DNA of 64,000 nt from Sinorhizobium sp. BG8. GTDB lineage: Bacteria > Pseudomonadota > Alphaproteobacteria > Rhizobiales > Rhizobiaceae. Positions 1 through 9,019 of this stretch are shown here, piece after piece. The position numbers and the translations under genes were made by a program. The stretch's first letter is position 1. Every line of letters begins with the position of its first letter. The DNA lies in NCBI RefSeq assembly GCF_016864555.1, contig NZ_CP044011.1:1345001-1409000 (forward strand), in the 5' to 3' direction. Below the pieces are notes generated by a model that saw nothing but the letters and a program-made list of their open reading frames with translations, was not told the origin of the DNA and did no database searches.

Positions 1-19
1 CTGGACGGAAGGCTGAGCA

Positions 20-226
20 GTGGGCGAGGAAAGCGAAAAGACCACGGCGAAGGTCGAACCCTTGCGCAAGACGCGGGCATGCCCGGAATGCGGCCGTCCC
101 TCGTCGCGCGACGATTATCCGTTCTGCTCCAACCGCTGCCGCGATATCGACCTGAACCGCTGGCTTTCCGGTTCTTATGCCATTCCCGTCGCAGACGATG
201 AGACCAAGGCAGAGCCGGAAGACTGA
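20..226 (+). CDS. yacG: DNA gyrase inhibitor YacG (zinc-binding)
   Basis: A 68-residue protein of the YacG/DUF329 family, which in E. coli binds GyrB and inhibits gyrase. Four cysteines, C21-x2-C24 and C36-x3-C40, form the expected zinc site. They are followed by the family block RDIDLNRWLSGSYAIPV. It starts at GTG 20, just after a TGA at 14-16 in another frame. That TGA would fit the end of the maf-like gene that usually precedes yacG in rhizobia, but only a few codons are visible, so this is inference. The acidic tail is typical of the family. Confidence 0.9.
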   Translation: MGEESEKTTAKVEPLRKTRACPECGRPSSRDDYPFCSNRCRDIDLNRWLSGSYAIPVADDETKAEPED

Positions 227-549
227 CGCTTGCGCGCGCGCCCGGCCCGCGCGTGGTCCCGTCCGGCCGATTTTTCGAAGCCTCTTCACTATATCGGCCG
301 ATGTGTGGCTCTGCGCCGGGCAGCCCAGGCGCAATCGCTTCTGCTAAGAGCTTGATTGGACCTGCGATCTTCCTTCGAGACCCTGCTCGGGAGGCAGGAG
401 AACACTGTAATATCGCGACCTCGGACTATCCCAATTTTTCACTGAAAAAAACGGTCGATTGGGCTGGACACATTCGAGCAAGATGCTATAACCCCGCTCG
501 CTTCCGGGGCGGAACCAAACGCCCCCGGCTCTCACGAGCCAGCCAGGAT
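227..549. other. intergenic, no gene seen
   Basis: A stretch of 323 bases between yacG and tRNA-Phe. The reading frames across it have no recognisable protein content and run on through the tRNA. It probably holds the tRNA promoter, but I see no clear -35/-10 pair. Confidence 0.5.
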
Positions 550-625
550 GCCCGGATAGCTCAGTTGGTAGAGCAGCGGATTGAAAATCCGCGTGTCGGT
601 GGTTCAAATCCGCCTCCGGGCACCA
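550..625 (+). tRNA. tRNA-Phe (anticodon GAA)
   Basis: A complete cloverleaf. The acceptor arm GCCCGGA pairs with TCCGGGC and is followed by discriminator A and an encoded CCA. The D arm holds GCTCAGTTGGTAGAGC. The anticodon stem GCGGA/TCCGC encloses loop TTGAAAA with anticodon GAA at 583-585. The T arm is GGTGG-TTCAAAT-CCGCC. It is 76 nt long. tRNA-Phe genes are known integration sites, but no integrase or duplicated tRNA end is visible nearby. Confidence 0.98.
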
Positions 626-824
626 TTCATCTCTCAAGACAATTATCTGGACAGGTCGAAGGCGCTTCGCTGTTCGCAATCCCTATAGGTCCCGCGTGCT
701 TTGGCAGATCGTGCGCCGACTTTCTTTCCCTCACTTCACGTTGCATTCACGAGAGGTTTACCGCCGATGCGGGAACATGTCCCTGCTCGATGTGTTAAGG
801 CATTGAAAGCAGAAAGGTATCGGT

Positions 825-1253
825 ATGAGAAAATTGGTTTCAGGTTTTGTGGCGACCGCTCTCGGAGCGGTCATGGCAGTTTCTTCCGTGTTGCCGGCGG
901 AAGCCGCGCCACCGATTTCCAAGTCAGTCCCCGGATATTCCGACGTCGAGCAGGTCCAGTATCGTCATCGTCCGCGGCCCAAGCCGCGTCGCGGCTGGCA
1001 CAACGGTCACCGCGGCTATCATCACGCCCGCCCGGGTTACCGCCGCTGGAACGACGGCTACTGGTATCCGCTCGCGGCATTCGGGGCAGGAGCGCTGATC
1101 GGCGGTGCCATAGCCTCAAGCCCGCGCGTGACCACCGGGAGCGCGCACGTCAACTGGTGTGCGAACCGCTATCGCTCCTACAGGGCTTACGACAATACCT
1201 TCCAGCCCTATAACGGGCCGCGGCAGCAGTGCTACTCCCCCTATATGCGGTAG
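825..1253 (+). CDS. BA14K-family secreted protein
   Basis: A 142-residue protein. Residues 1-27 form a Sec signal peptide ending in AEA, followed by a His/Arg/Tyr-rich middle (HRPRPKPRRGWHNGHRGYHH) and a short Gly/Ala hydrophobic stretch (AAFGAGALIGGAIAS). The C-terminus has the BA14K pattern of a Cys, an R-S-Y segment and a second Cys (WCANRYRSYRAYDNTF ... QQCYSPY). BA14K proteins are small envelope proteins of Rhizobiales, named for a Brucella immunoreactive lectin-like protein. Their role in rhizobia is unclear. The gene is monocistronic as far as can be seen. Confidence 0.8.
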   Translation: MRKLVSGFVATALGAVMAVSSVLPAEAAPPISKSVPGYSDVEQVQYRHRPRPKPRRGWHNGHRGYHHARPGYRRWNDGYWYPLAAFGAGALIGGAIASSPRVTTGSAHVNWCANRYRSYRAYDNTFQPYNGPRQQCYSPYMR

Positions 1254-1683
1254 ATCGCCGCCGTACTGCGAGGGCTTCGCTTCGAATGCTCTCGCAAAGC
1301 ATGGTTGCGCTTGTCTTGTTTCCGACATCGGTTTCCAGCCGTTGCCAACAAGACATGGCGTAGTGACGGGCAGGCGGGCAGGCCGCCGCGGCAGCACTGC
1401 GGCGGCTTTCCGGATCGACAGTGCCGGTAAATTGGAATTCGCCGCTGGCCGGCTTCGTTGCCGCGCGTTGCCCGCGGCCCTGTCATCCGTTCAGGGAGCA
1501 GTTGCCGCTGACCCTTAGGCAACCTTTGCCCCTGAAGCCGGAAGCGATCCGTCGAATTCGCAATCGGCCCTCGGATCCAGACATCCCTAATTCCGCAACT
1601 GGCGTCCACTGACGGGGAGACCTGCTTCTGGCGAACCGTCTACGGACGATGAATCCACGCGGTCCACGTGGTCGATTAATACT
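1254..1683. other. intergenic, no gene seen
   Basis: 430 bases between the BA14K gene and the fhuF upstream region. Reading frames here lack plausible composition or start sites. I see no repeat or RNA structure I could defend, apart from a weak dyad (TTGTCTTGTTT near 1310 and AACAAGACAT near 1347). Confidence 0.4.
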
Positions 1684-1698
1684 TGACTGGATAATTCA
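1684..1698. promoter_or_regulatory. possible iron-responsive operator (IRO box)
   Basis: TGA-N9-TCA (TGA at 1684-1686, TCA at 1696-1698) is the pattern described for RirA-controlled iron genes in Rhizobium and Sinorhizobium. It lies about 135 bp before the fhuF start. The fit to an iron gene supports it, but six fixed bases can occur by chance. Confidence 0.4.
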
Positions 1699-1834
1699 TG
1701 ATTGTATCTTCCGCTCGCCGTCGAGCCGACCGGGTTCGACGGGTGGCAACGGAAACAGTCTTGATGCACTCCCGCTTGATGTCCCTCCAGATCTGTCTCA
1801 CCGTCGAAAACGGAAAAGGCACGGATGCTAAGCC

Positions 1835-2625
1835 GTGTGCCGGAGGGCGTTGGAATTGACAGGTCTCCTGGCAGCATCGGTCGCGCGCCCGCGCCCGCCA
1901 TCCCCAGACGATTTTCTGATCGGAGCAGCCGGGGAGCGGTTCTCCTATTGCAAGGGCAAGTTCCTTGTCGAGGCTGCGGCTGGCCAGCGGGTTGTCGCAT
2001 GCAGGTCACTTTTGGATCGCGCCACCTTCGACGCTGAGATCGACCTATACAGCGAGCAATTCGCCGGCGCGGATCGTCGCGCCATCGTGTCCATGTGGAC
2101 GCTCTACTATTTTTCGACGCTGGTGATCGGTGCGGCCGTGTCCACCTTGGTGCTTGGCCGCCGCCTGCCGCGCACGCTCGACGGGTTGTGTCTCGTGAGC
2201 AATGCCAGCACCGGTGCTCCGACTGCGTTTCTGCTGACGGAGGAACTCGGGGCGGCGCCGGCGATCGGCGATCCCGAGCAGGAGATGGAAGCGCTTCTTC
2301 GCGAGCATCTGGGCCCGCTCATCGAGGCGATCACGTCCCATGCGGGGTTTCGCAGCGGCTCCTTTGGAACAACGCGGCAGCCTATCTTTCCTGGATCGTC
2401 GGCGAGATCGAGGTGTTTGGCGGCGCGCAATCGCCCTGCGGCAAATGTCTCATGGAGAATGAATGCTGGAGCGATGGTAAGCGCAATCCGCTCTACGGCA
2501 CAATCCGCACCTGCGAGAAGGACGGCAACTGCTTCTCCTGCCGCAAGGTCTGTTGCCTGCGCTATGCGCTGCCGGGCGTTTGCGGGTGCGGCAACCTGTG
2601 CCCCCTGCCGCAGGGTCGGGCCTGA
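1835..2625 (+). pseudogene. fhuF: siderophore-iron reductase FhuF, frameshifted as given
   Basis: FhuF-type ferric-siderophore reductase, which releases iron from hydroxamate siderophores in the cytoplasm through a C-terminal 2Fe-2S cluster. The N-terminal part (about residues 1-170, including LLREHLGPLIEAITSHAG) reads in one frame from GTG 1835. The C-terminal part (VSQRLLWNNAAAYLSW ... CLRYALPGVCGCGNLCP, with the terminal Cys cluster) continues one frame over to the stop at 2623-2625. One extra G in the G run at 2344-2347 would join them into about 263 residues, the usual family size. It is therefore either a true frameshift or an undercalled homopolymer. A start a few codons downstream is also possible. 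Confidence 0.8.
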
Positions 2626-2679
2626 CAAGGCTACCGTGACAGCCCGGGCAAAGGGCTGCCACGGAACGGATTTGACGGA

Positions 2680-2934
2680 TCAGGCTCGCTTCACGATGCG
2701 GATCAGCATGAGAAGGATGACGGCCCCGATCGTGGCGTGGAGGATGGCTGCTATGATCCCGGTGCCGAGGCTGACGCCGAGCGCGGGAAAGATGAAGCCG
2801 GCGATGAACGCCCCGATAATGCCAACCACGATATTGCCGATCAGGCCGAAGCCGAAGCCGGATACGAGCAAACCGGCAAGCCAGCCGGCGATCGCCCCGA
2901 CGATAATAAACACGATGATGCTTTCAATACCCAT
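2680..2934 (-). CDS. GlsB/YeaQ/YmgE-family small membrane protein
   Basis: An 84-residue, very hydrophobic protein of the transglycosylase-associated (GlsB/YeaQ/YmgE) stress family. Three membrane segments cover almost its whole length, with the family's G-x-I-A-G-W-L-A-G start and repeated Gly-Phe motifs (GFGFGLIGNIVVGIIGAFI). The ATG at 2934 is chosen because a GGGAGG Shine-Dalgarno lies 7-12 nt upstream; a frame extension of 14 codons lacks this. It is convergent with fhuF, only 54 bases away. Its biochemical role is unknown. Confidence 0.85.
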   Translation of the reverse strand: MGIESIIVFIIVGAIAGWLAGLLVSGFGFGLIGNIVVGIIGAFIAGFIFPALGVSLGTGIIAAILHATIGAVILLMLIRIVKRA

Positions 2935-3167
2935 CAATACGCCTCCCGTGCGTGGGTTTATTGACATCGCTAGCATTGATTGAAGAGAGAAAGATTACAA
3001 GCACATCCTGATGCTGGGCCGGGTGGCCGGTTCGGGTACGGCTTGCGAGCGGGCGAAGAGGCATGCAATGACTGCGCGCAATGAGGCGTGTGTCGTGCGC
3101 TCGAGTGAATGTTAATGTAAGGCCCGGAGACCCCGGAGGGGCGACCGCGGAAGAAGGTTCATTGTCC

Positions 3168-4472
3168 ATGACCAAGACGGATATTGCTCGCCGCGTCTAC
3201 GATAACGCCTGGAAGCTCGATCCGATCGTGCGAAGCCTGCTCGATACGGATTTCTACAAGCTCCTGATGCTCCAGATGATCTGGAAGCTCTACCCGGATG
3301 TCGAGGCGACCTTCTCGCTTATCAACCGCAGCAAGACGGTGAGGCTGGCCGAGGAGATCGACGAGCAGGAACTGCGCGAGCAGCTGGACTACGTCAGGGA
3401 TCTTCGCTTCACCAAGAAGGAGATGATCTGGCTCGCCGGCAATACCTTCTATGGCCGCAAGCAGATCTTCGCGCCGGACTTCCTGGAATGGCTGGCTGAC
3501 TTTCGCCTGCCGGACTACGAGCTGACGCGGCGAAACGGTCAGTACGAGCTTACCTTTCCGGGCAAGTGGACGCACACGACCATGTGGGAGATCCCGGCGC
3601 TTGCGATCGTCAACGAGCTTCGCTCACGCACCGCCATGCGCGGAATCGGCCCCTTTGCGCTCGATGTGCTCTATGCGCGGGCAAAGGCCAAGATGTGGTC
3701 CAAGGTCGATCGCCTGCGCGCCAATCCCAATCTCCGCATTTCGGATTTCGGCACCCGCCGGCGCCATAGTTTTCTCTGGCAGAGATGGTGCGTCGAGGCG
3801 CTGAAGGAAGGGATCGGTTCTTCCTTCTCCGGCACCAGCAACGTCCTCCTGGCAATGGATACGGATCTCGAGGCGCTCGGCACCAACGCCCACGAACTGC
3901 CGATGGTGGCGGGAGCACTCGCCAGGACCGACGAGGAACTGGCCGAGGCGCCCTACAAGGTGCTCAAGGACTGGAACCGGCTCTATGGCGGAAACCTTCT
4001 GATCGTTCTCCCGGATTCCTTCGGCACCGCGGCCTTCCTGCGCAACGCGCCGGATTGGGTGGCGGACTGGACGGGCTTCCGGCCTGACAGCGCCCCGCCG
4101 ATCGAGGGGGGCGAGAAGATCATCGCCTGGTGGAAGAAGATGGGCCGGGATCCCAAAGAGAAGCTCCTGATCTTTTCGGACGGCCTCGATGTAGACACCA
4201 TCATCGAGACATACCGTCATTTCGAAGGGCGCGTTCGCATGAGCTTCGGCTGGGGAACCAACCTGACCAATGACTTTGCCGGATGCGCGCCCAACACCAT
4301 TCGCGGGCTAGATGCCATTTCGATCGTCTGCAAGGTCAGCGACGCCAACGGCCAGCCGGCCGTGAAGCTCTCGGACAATCCCCGGAAAGCGACGGGGGAC
4401 CCGGCCGCCGTTGAGCGCTATCTGAAGTTCTTCGGAACGGAGGATTTCGTGGAGCAGGCGGTCAAGGTCTGA
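3168..4472 (+). CDS. pncB: nicotinate phosphoribosyltransferase
   Basis: A 434-residue enzyme that converts nicotinate and PRPP (with ATP) to nicotinate mononucleotide in NAD salvage (Preiss-Handler pathway). Full family length. Near the N-terminus is the [16 protein letters not shown] block. Around residues 194-201 is GTRRRHSF, containing the His that is phosphorylated in this family. Near residues 385-390 is the GWGTNLTND phosphate-binding segment. ATG 3168 is used because of the upstream GAAGAAGG; a 29-codon extension has atypical sequence. It converges on rhaI and shares a hairpin terminator with it. Confidence 0.95.
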   Translation: MTKTDIARRVYDNAWKLDPIVRSLLDTDFYKLLMLQMIWKLYPDVEATFSLINRSKTVRLAEEIDEQELREQLDYVRDLRFTKKEMIWLAGNTFYGRKQIFAPDFLEWLADFRLPDYELTRRNGQYELTFPGKWTHTTMWEIPALAIVNELRSRTAMRGIGPFALDVLYARAKAKMWSKVDRLRANPNLRISDFGTRRRHSFLWQRWCVEALKEGIGSSFSGTSNVLLAMDTDLEALGTNAHELPMVAGALARTDEELAEAPYKVLKDWNRLYGGNLLIVLPDSFGTAAFLRNAPDWVADWTGFRPDSAPPIEGGEKIIAWWKKMGRDPKEKLLIFSDGLDVDTIIETYRHFEGRVRMSFGWGTNLTNDFAGCAPNTIRGLDAISIVCKVSDANGQPAVKLSDNPRKATGDPAAVERYLKFFGTEDFVEQAVKV

Positions 4473-4504
4473 GACCTCCCCGGACGCGGGCGTCCCGTGC
4501 AAAG

Positions 4505-4542
4505 AAAAAGCCCGGCGTAACGTCGCCGGGCTCGTATTTTGT
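4505..4542. terminator. bidirectional hairpin terminator between pncB and rhaI
   Basis: Stem CCCGGCG (4511-4517) / CGCCGGG (4524-4530) with a 6-nt loop. On the minus strand it is followed by CTTTTTCTTT, a good intrinsic terminator for rhaDI. On the plus strand the tail CTCGTATTTT is weaker but can serve pncB. Confidence 0.8.
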
Positions 4543-4561
4543 TGGATAGAGCCTGAGCGGG

Positions 4562-5854
4562 TCAGACGATCCCGCCGCTGCCGCCGGCAACTGCGGGGCG
4601 TTCGGCCGCGACCTTCGCCCGGTATCCCGAGGCGCGATAGGTCGCGACAGGATCGATGGCGCCGCCGTTTTCCAGCCGGGCTACCGCTAATATCACCTCG
4701 ACATCCGTGCGGAAGGCAACCTTCAGCGTCTCGGATGCCATCAGCGCATCGTTGGTATCCTGGTAGGCGGCCAGCGCCTTGCGGTCCACGATGAGGCCCT
4801 GGGCGTAGGCGCGGCAGACTTCCGTCGCGCTGCGCACCAGGCTTTCGATCGGATCGGTGACGTTGTGGCTCTGGTCCAGCATGTGCGCGGGCGAAAAGCC
4901 TTCGGCCTCCCGCGTTTCGGCGTCGACCAGCTCGTTGAATACGAGGAACAGCCGGTAGGGATCGATCGAGCCGGTGTCCAGGTCGTCGTCGCCGTACTTC
5001 GAATCGTTGAAGTGGAAGCCGCCGAGCTTCTTGAACTGGATCAGTCGCGCGACGATCATCTCGATGTTGACGTTCGGTGCGTGGTGGCCGAGATCGACCA
5101 GGCAGAACGCTTTCGGACCGAGTTCCTGGGCGATGAGATAGTTGGTGCCCCAGTCCTGCACGACGGTCGAGTAGAAGGCCGGCTCGTACATCTTGTGCTC
5201 GGAGAAGATGCGCCAGTCGTCCGGAAGGTGCTTGTAGATCGCCTTCATCGAGTCGAGATATCGCTCGAAGCTCCTGGTGAAGTTGGCCTGCCCCGGAAAG
5301 TTCGTGCCGTCGCCGATCCAGACGGTCAGCGCCTTCGAGCCGAGCACCTTGCCGATCTCGATGCATTCGAGATTGTGCTCGACCGCCTGCTGGCGGGTGC
5401 CCGCTTCCGCATGGGAGAGCGAGCCGAACTTGTAGGAGTGCTCCTGCTGCGGCGCATCCGAGAACGTGTTGGAGTTCATGGCGTCGAAGCCGAGGCCGAG
5501 GGCATTTCCCTTCTGCTTCAGTTCGCTCATATCCGCCACCTTGTCCCACGGGATGTGGAGAGAGACGGTGGGGGTCGCGCGGGTCAGCTGCTGAATGACG
5601 GCGCAGTCCTCGATCTTGTCAAAGATGTTGCGCGGTTCGCCGAGCCCTGGGAAGCGCGCAAAGCGCGTGCCGCCCGTGCCGACACCCCAGGAGGGGACTG
5701 CTACGGCGTAGGCGGCAACCTTGTCCCTGATGGCGTCGATATCGACACCCCGGCGTGCAAGCTGCTCGCCGAGATGTGCGTAGTCGCGCTTGAGATCGGC
5801 CGAGCGCTTGGCGTTCTCGGCGTCGATCACGTCCCTGGAAATCATCTCGATCAT
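4562..5854 (-). CDS. rhaI: L-rhamnose isomerase, rhizobial type
   Basis: A 430-residue TIM-barrel aldose-ketose isomerase converting L-rhamnose to L-rhamnulose. Metal-binding and catalytic segments are visible: SEHKMYEPAFYSTVVQDWG, VDLGHHAPNVNIEM and GGFHFNDSKYGDDDLDTGS. The sequence resembles the Pseudomonas/rhizobial RhaI class rather than E. coli RhaA. It is the second gene of the minus-strand rhaD-rhaI operon, 11 bases after rhaD, and is followed by a terminator. Expression is expected from the divergent rhaD/rhaR control region. Confidence 0.93.
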   Translation of the reverse strand: MIEMISRDVIDAENAKRSADLKRDYAHLGEQLARRGVDIDAIRDKVAAYAVAVPSWGVGTGGTRFARFPGLGEPRNIFDKIEDCAVIQQLTRATPTVSLHIPWDKVADMSELKQKGNALGLGFDAMNSNTFSDAPQQEHSYKFGSLSHAEAGTRQQAVEHNLECIEIGKVLGSKALTVWIGDGTNFPGQANFTRSFERYLDSMKAIYKHLPDDWRIFSEHKMYEPAFYSTVVQDWGTNYLIAQELGPKAFCLVDLGHHAPNVNIEMIVARLIQFKKLGGFHFNDSKYGDDDLDTGSIDPYRLFLVFNELVDAETREAEGFSPAHMLDQSHNVTDPIESLVRSATEVCRAYAQGLIVDRKALAAYQDTNDALMASETLKVAFRTDVEVILAVARLENGGAIDPVATYRASGYRAKVAAERPAVAGGSGGIV

Positions 5855-5865
5855 GTCGCCACCCG

Positions 5866-7959
5866 TCAGCGCGTGAAGGACTGGGCATTGCCCGCGTCGA
5901 CATTGATGATATTGCCGGTGGACTTGGCCGACATGTCCGAAGCCAGGAAGTAGATCGCCTCGGCGATGTCTTCCGGGAATACGCTGAGCTTCAGCATGGA
6001 CCGGTCGCGGTAGTGCGCTTCCAGGTCATCCGTCTTGTAGGTCGCAGCGCGCTGTTCCTTCCATTCGCCGGTCCAGATCTTGGAGCCGCGAAGCACCGCA
6101 TCCGGATTGACGACGTTCACGCGGATCTGCTCGGATGCACCTTCCAGCGCCAGGCAGCGTGCAAGGTGGATCTCGGCGGCCTTGGCCGTGCAATAGGCCG
6201 ATGCGCCCGGAGAGGCGGCAAGCCCGTTCTTGGAGGCGACGAATACGACGTTGCCGCCCGCCTTCTGCTTGCGGAAGATGCGGAAGGCCTCGCGAGAGAC
6301 GAGGAAGTAGCCGGTCGTCAGGATCTCGATGTTCTTGTTCCAGAGCGCAAGCGACGTGTCCTCGATTGCGGCGGAGGAAGCAAGCCCGGCGTTGGAGACG
6401 AGGATATCGAGCCCGCCGAATTCAAGTAGCGCGTCGGAAAATCCTTCGGCCACCTTCGCCTCGTCGGTCACGTTCATGACCACGCTGCGCACGAAATCCT
6501 TGCCGTAGCGGCCGCCGAGTTCGGCATGGGCTGCTGCAAGCGCCGTCTCGTCGATGTCGGCAAGCACGACGCACGCGCCTTCGGACATCAGCCGGTTCGC
6601 CGTCGCCTTGCCGATGCCGCCCGCGCCGCCGGTGACGAGCGCGATCTTGCCGGCAAGCATCTTCGGCTTGGGCATGCGCTGCAGCTTCGCTTCCTCGAGC
6701 AGCCAGTACTCGATATCGAAAGCTTCCTGTTCCGGAAGTCCGACATAGGTCGAAACGCCGGATGCACCGCGCATGACGTTGATCGCGTTGACGTAGAATT
6801 CGCCGGAAATGCGGGCTGTGGCCTTGTCCTTGGCAAAGGTGATCATGCCGACGCCCGGGATGAGGTAGACGACCGCGTTCGGGTCGCGTATGGCCGGGCT
6901 GTTGTCGCGCTTGCAGCGTTCATAATAGGCGGAGTAATCGGCGCGGTAGGCGGCGATCGCGTCCGGGAGGCCGGCAAGCGTCTTGTCCGCATCCGGATTG
7001 GCCGGGTCGAAGTCGACGACGAGCGGACGGATCTTGGTGCGCAGGAAATGATCCGGGCAACTGGTGCCCAGGGCAGCGAGAGGAACGAGGTCCTTCGATG
7101 TCACGAAATCGAGCACGGCCTGGCTATCGTCGAAATGGCCGACCTTGCGCTCGTCGGCGCTGATCAGGCCACGGATCACGGGCAGCAACTTCTGGGCGAC
7201 AGCGCGCCGCTCGGCTGCGGGAAGCGCCGGCTTGACCGCGCCGCCGAAGGCCGGAGCGGTGTTCTCCACCTCGAACCAGGCGATTGCCTTGTTGATGATC
7301 TCGATGGTGGTCTCGTAGGCTTCCTTGGCCGTGTCGCCCCAGGTGAAGAGGCCATGGCTTTCGAGAACCGCGCCGCGGGCGTTCGGATTTTCCTTGCAGA
7401 ACTTTTCAAGCCACAGGCCCAGTTCATATCCGGGACGCTTCCACGGCAGCCAGCCGATATCGTCACCGAAGATCTTCTGCGTGAGTTCGCGACTGTTCTT
7501 CGAGGCGGCGATCGCAATGATCGCATCGGGATGCATGTGGTCGACGTGCTTGCGCGGCACATAGGCATGCAGCGGCGTGTCGATCGAAGCTGCACGGGGA
7601 TTGAGGTTGAAGGTGCAGTGGGGAAGGTAGCCCACCATCTCATCCTCGAACTCGACTCCGCGATAGACATTCTTCAGGGCGTTGAGTTTGTCCATGTAGA
7701 GGGTGGAAAAGCCGTCCATCTTGATGGTGCCGACGTCCCCGCCGGAGCCCTTCACCCAGAGAACCTCGACCTCGCCGCCGCCGAGAGGATCCTTTTCGAT
7801 CACCTTCGCAGAGGTGTTGCCGCCGCCGTAGTTCGTAATGCGCTTGTCCGACCCAAGCAGATTCGACCTGTAGAGCAGGCGTTCGGCCTCGCTCATTCCA
7901 GCGGCCTTGGCGTCGTCCCAGAGATTGGCAAGGCGCGACCCTTGTTGCTTGTTCAGCAT
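5866..7959 (-). CDS. rhaD: bifunctional rhamnulose-phosphate aldolase / short-chain dehydrogenase
   Basis: A 697-residue fusion. Residues ~1-400 are a class II aldolase domain (NYGGGNTSAK near the N-terminus, HAYVPRKHVDHMHPDA and ESHGLFTWG carrying metal-site histidines). Residues ~440-697 are a short-chain dehydrogenase with the nucleotide motif TGGAGGIG and catalytic YCTAK. In rhizobial rhamnose catabolism it cleaves the phosphorylated ketose and oxidises the lactaldehyde product. Start ATG 7959 is preferred over upstream TTG/ATG codons because GGGAGG stands 8 nt before it. It is the first gene of the minus-strand operon and shares a 199-bp control region with rhaR. Confidence 0.93.
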   Translation of the reverse strand: MLNKQQGSRLANLWDDAKAAGMSEAERLLYRSNLLGSDKRITNYGGGNTSAKVIEKDPLGGGEVEVLWVKGSGGDVGTIKMDGFSTLYMDKLNALKNVYRGVEFEDEMVGYLPHCTFNLNPRAASIDTPLHAYVPRKHVDHMHPDAIIAIAASKNSRELTQKIFGDDIGWLPWKRPGYELGLWLEKFCKENPNARGAVLESHGLFTWGDTAKEAYETTIEIINKAIAWFEVENTAPAFGGAVKPALPAAERRAVAQKLLPVIRGLISADERKVGHFDDSQAVLDFVTSKDLVPLAALGTSCPDHFLRTKIRPLVVDFDPANPDADKTLAGLPDAIAAYRADYSAYYERCKRDNSPAIRDPNAVVYLIPGVGMITFAKDKATARISGEFYVNAINVMRGASGVSTYVGLPEQEAFDIEYWLLEEAKLQRMPKPKMLAGKIALVTGGAGGIGKATANRLMSEGACVVLADIDETALAAAHAELGGRYGKDFVRSVVMNVTDEAKVAEGFSDALLEFGGLDILVSNAGLASSAAIEDTSLALWNKNIEILTTGYFLVSREAFRIFRKQKAGGNVVFVASKNGLAASPGASAYCTAKAAEIHLARCLALEGASEQIRVNVVNPDAVLRGSKIWTGEWKEQRAATYKTDDLEAHYRDRSMLKLSVFPEDIAEAIYFLASDMSAKSTGNIINVDAGNAQSFTR

Positions 7960-8041
7960 CGGCATTTCCTCCCGGTCGTTTGTCACGCAGCCACGGTCGG
8001 CCACGTCTAAGATTGACACCAAATCTCACGGAAGAACGACA

Positions 8042-8118
8042 ATTGTCAATCAGAAACGATCAATAACAATCATATTGCAGTGCACAATGAAAAAATATGA
8101 TCGATGATGATTGACAAT
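8042..8118. promoter_or_regulatory. inverted-repeat operator candidates, rhaD/rhaR divergent promoter
   Basis: The intergenic region 7960-8158 is AT-rich and carries a perfect 10-bp inverted repeat, ATTGTCAATC at 8042-8051 and GATTGACAAT at 8109-8118. A further GATTGACA copy is at 8011-8018, and ATCAATAACAATC lies between them. Sites like these are plausible targets for the DeoR-type regulator encoded next door. Confidence 0.5.
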
Positions 8119-8158
8119 GCGCGGTTCCTGATGGAAGCATGAGAGCACTGGAGGAGCC

Positions 8159-8971
8159 ATGCACGAGAAAGAGAGACATCGGATCATTCTGTCCGCCGTT
8201 CAGGAAAAGTCCGTCGTGACTGTTTCCGAATTGGTCGAACTGACAGACAGTTCCGAGGCGACGATCCGGCGCGATATCGCCGCGTTGCACGTGCAGAAAC
8301 GCCTGCGCCGTGTGCGCGGTGGCGCCGAAGCGCTCAACCCGCCGCAATTTCCGGGCCTTGCGGGCCGGCCGTTTCATGTCAACGAAACGCTCCATGCCCG
8401 CCAGAAGCAGGCGATCGCCAAGGAAGCCGTCGCCCTCTGTCAGGATGGCGAGCCGATCATTATCAACGGCGGCACGACGACGTTTCAGATGGTGCACTTC
8501 CTGGTCAATCGCAGGATGCAGGTCTTCACCAATTCCTTTCCGATTGCCGAGCATCTGCTGAAGCACTCGAAGAACACCGTCATGCTCTCCGGCGGCGTTA
8601 TATATAGAGAGCAGAACATCATCCTCAGCCCGTTCGAAAATGACGTGACGCGCAATTTCTATGCGCGCCGGATGTTCATGGGCGCGCAGGGCCTCGGACC
8701 GCTGGGTCTCATGGAGACCGATCCGTTGCTGATTCAGGCGGAGCAGAAACTCATCGACCAGGCCGAAGAGCTCGTCGTGCTCGTCGATTCCTCGAAATTC
8801 GAGAAGCGCTCAAGCCTCATCCTGTGCGGCCTTAAGCGCATCGCCACCGTCATTACAGATTCGGACATCGAGGATCGTCACGCCTCGATGCTGGAGGCTG
8901 CCGGCGTAAACCTGATCGTCGCAACGGTTCAGGCGGTCGCCAAACCGGAGAATGCTCCCTCGTTTGCCTGA
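8159..8971 (+). CDS. rhaR: DeoR-family transcriptional regulator of rhamnose genes
   Basis: A 270-residue repressor of the DeoR/GlpR type. The N-terminal winged HTH (residues ~5-57, TVSELVELTDSSEATIRRDI) is followed by the DeoRC sugar-phosphate sensor domain with INGGTTTFQM near residue 100 and VDSSKFEKRSS near residue 210. GGAGG lies just before ATG 8159. In R. leguminosarum the gene in this position, rhaR, negatively regulates both rhamnose operons, and the context here is identical. It probably responds to a pathway intermediate, but the inducer cannot be read from sequence. Confidence 0.92.
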   Translation: MHEKERHRIILSAVQEKSVVTVSELVELTDSSEATIRRDIAALHVQKRLRRVRGGAEALNPPQFPGLAGRPFHVNETLHARQKQAIAKEAVALCQDGEPIIINGGTTTFQMVHFLVNRRMQVFTNSFPIAEHLLKHSKNTVMLSGGVIYREQNIILSPFENDVTRNFYARRMFMGAQGLGPLGLMETDPLLIQAEQKLIDQAEELVVLVDSSKFEKRSSLILCGLKRIATVITDSDIEDRHASMLEAAGVNLIVATVQAVAKPENAPSFA

Positions 8972-9019
8972 TGGGCGGCGAGCGGAGAGGGAATGAACCA
9001 CTTTGGGAGGACTAAGTTC

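Noticed and set aside
550-625. tRNA-Phe as an integration site for a mobile island
   Set aside because: No integrase, no repeated tRNA 3' end, and the flanking genes are ordinary chromosomal genes.
253-798. Long frame running across tRNA-Phe
   Set aside because: It crosses a complete tRNA and its protein has no plausible composition or homology pattern.
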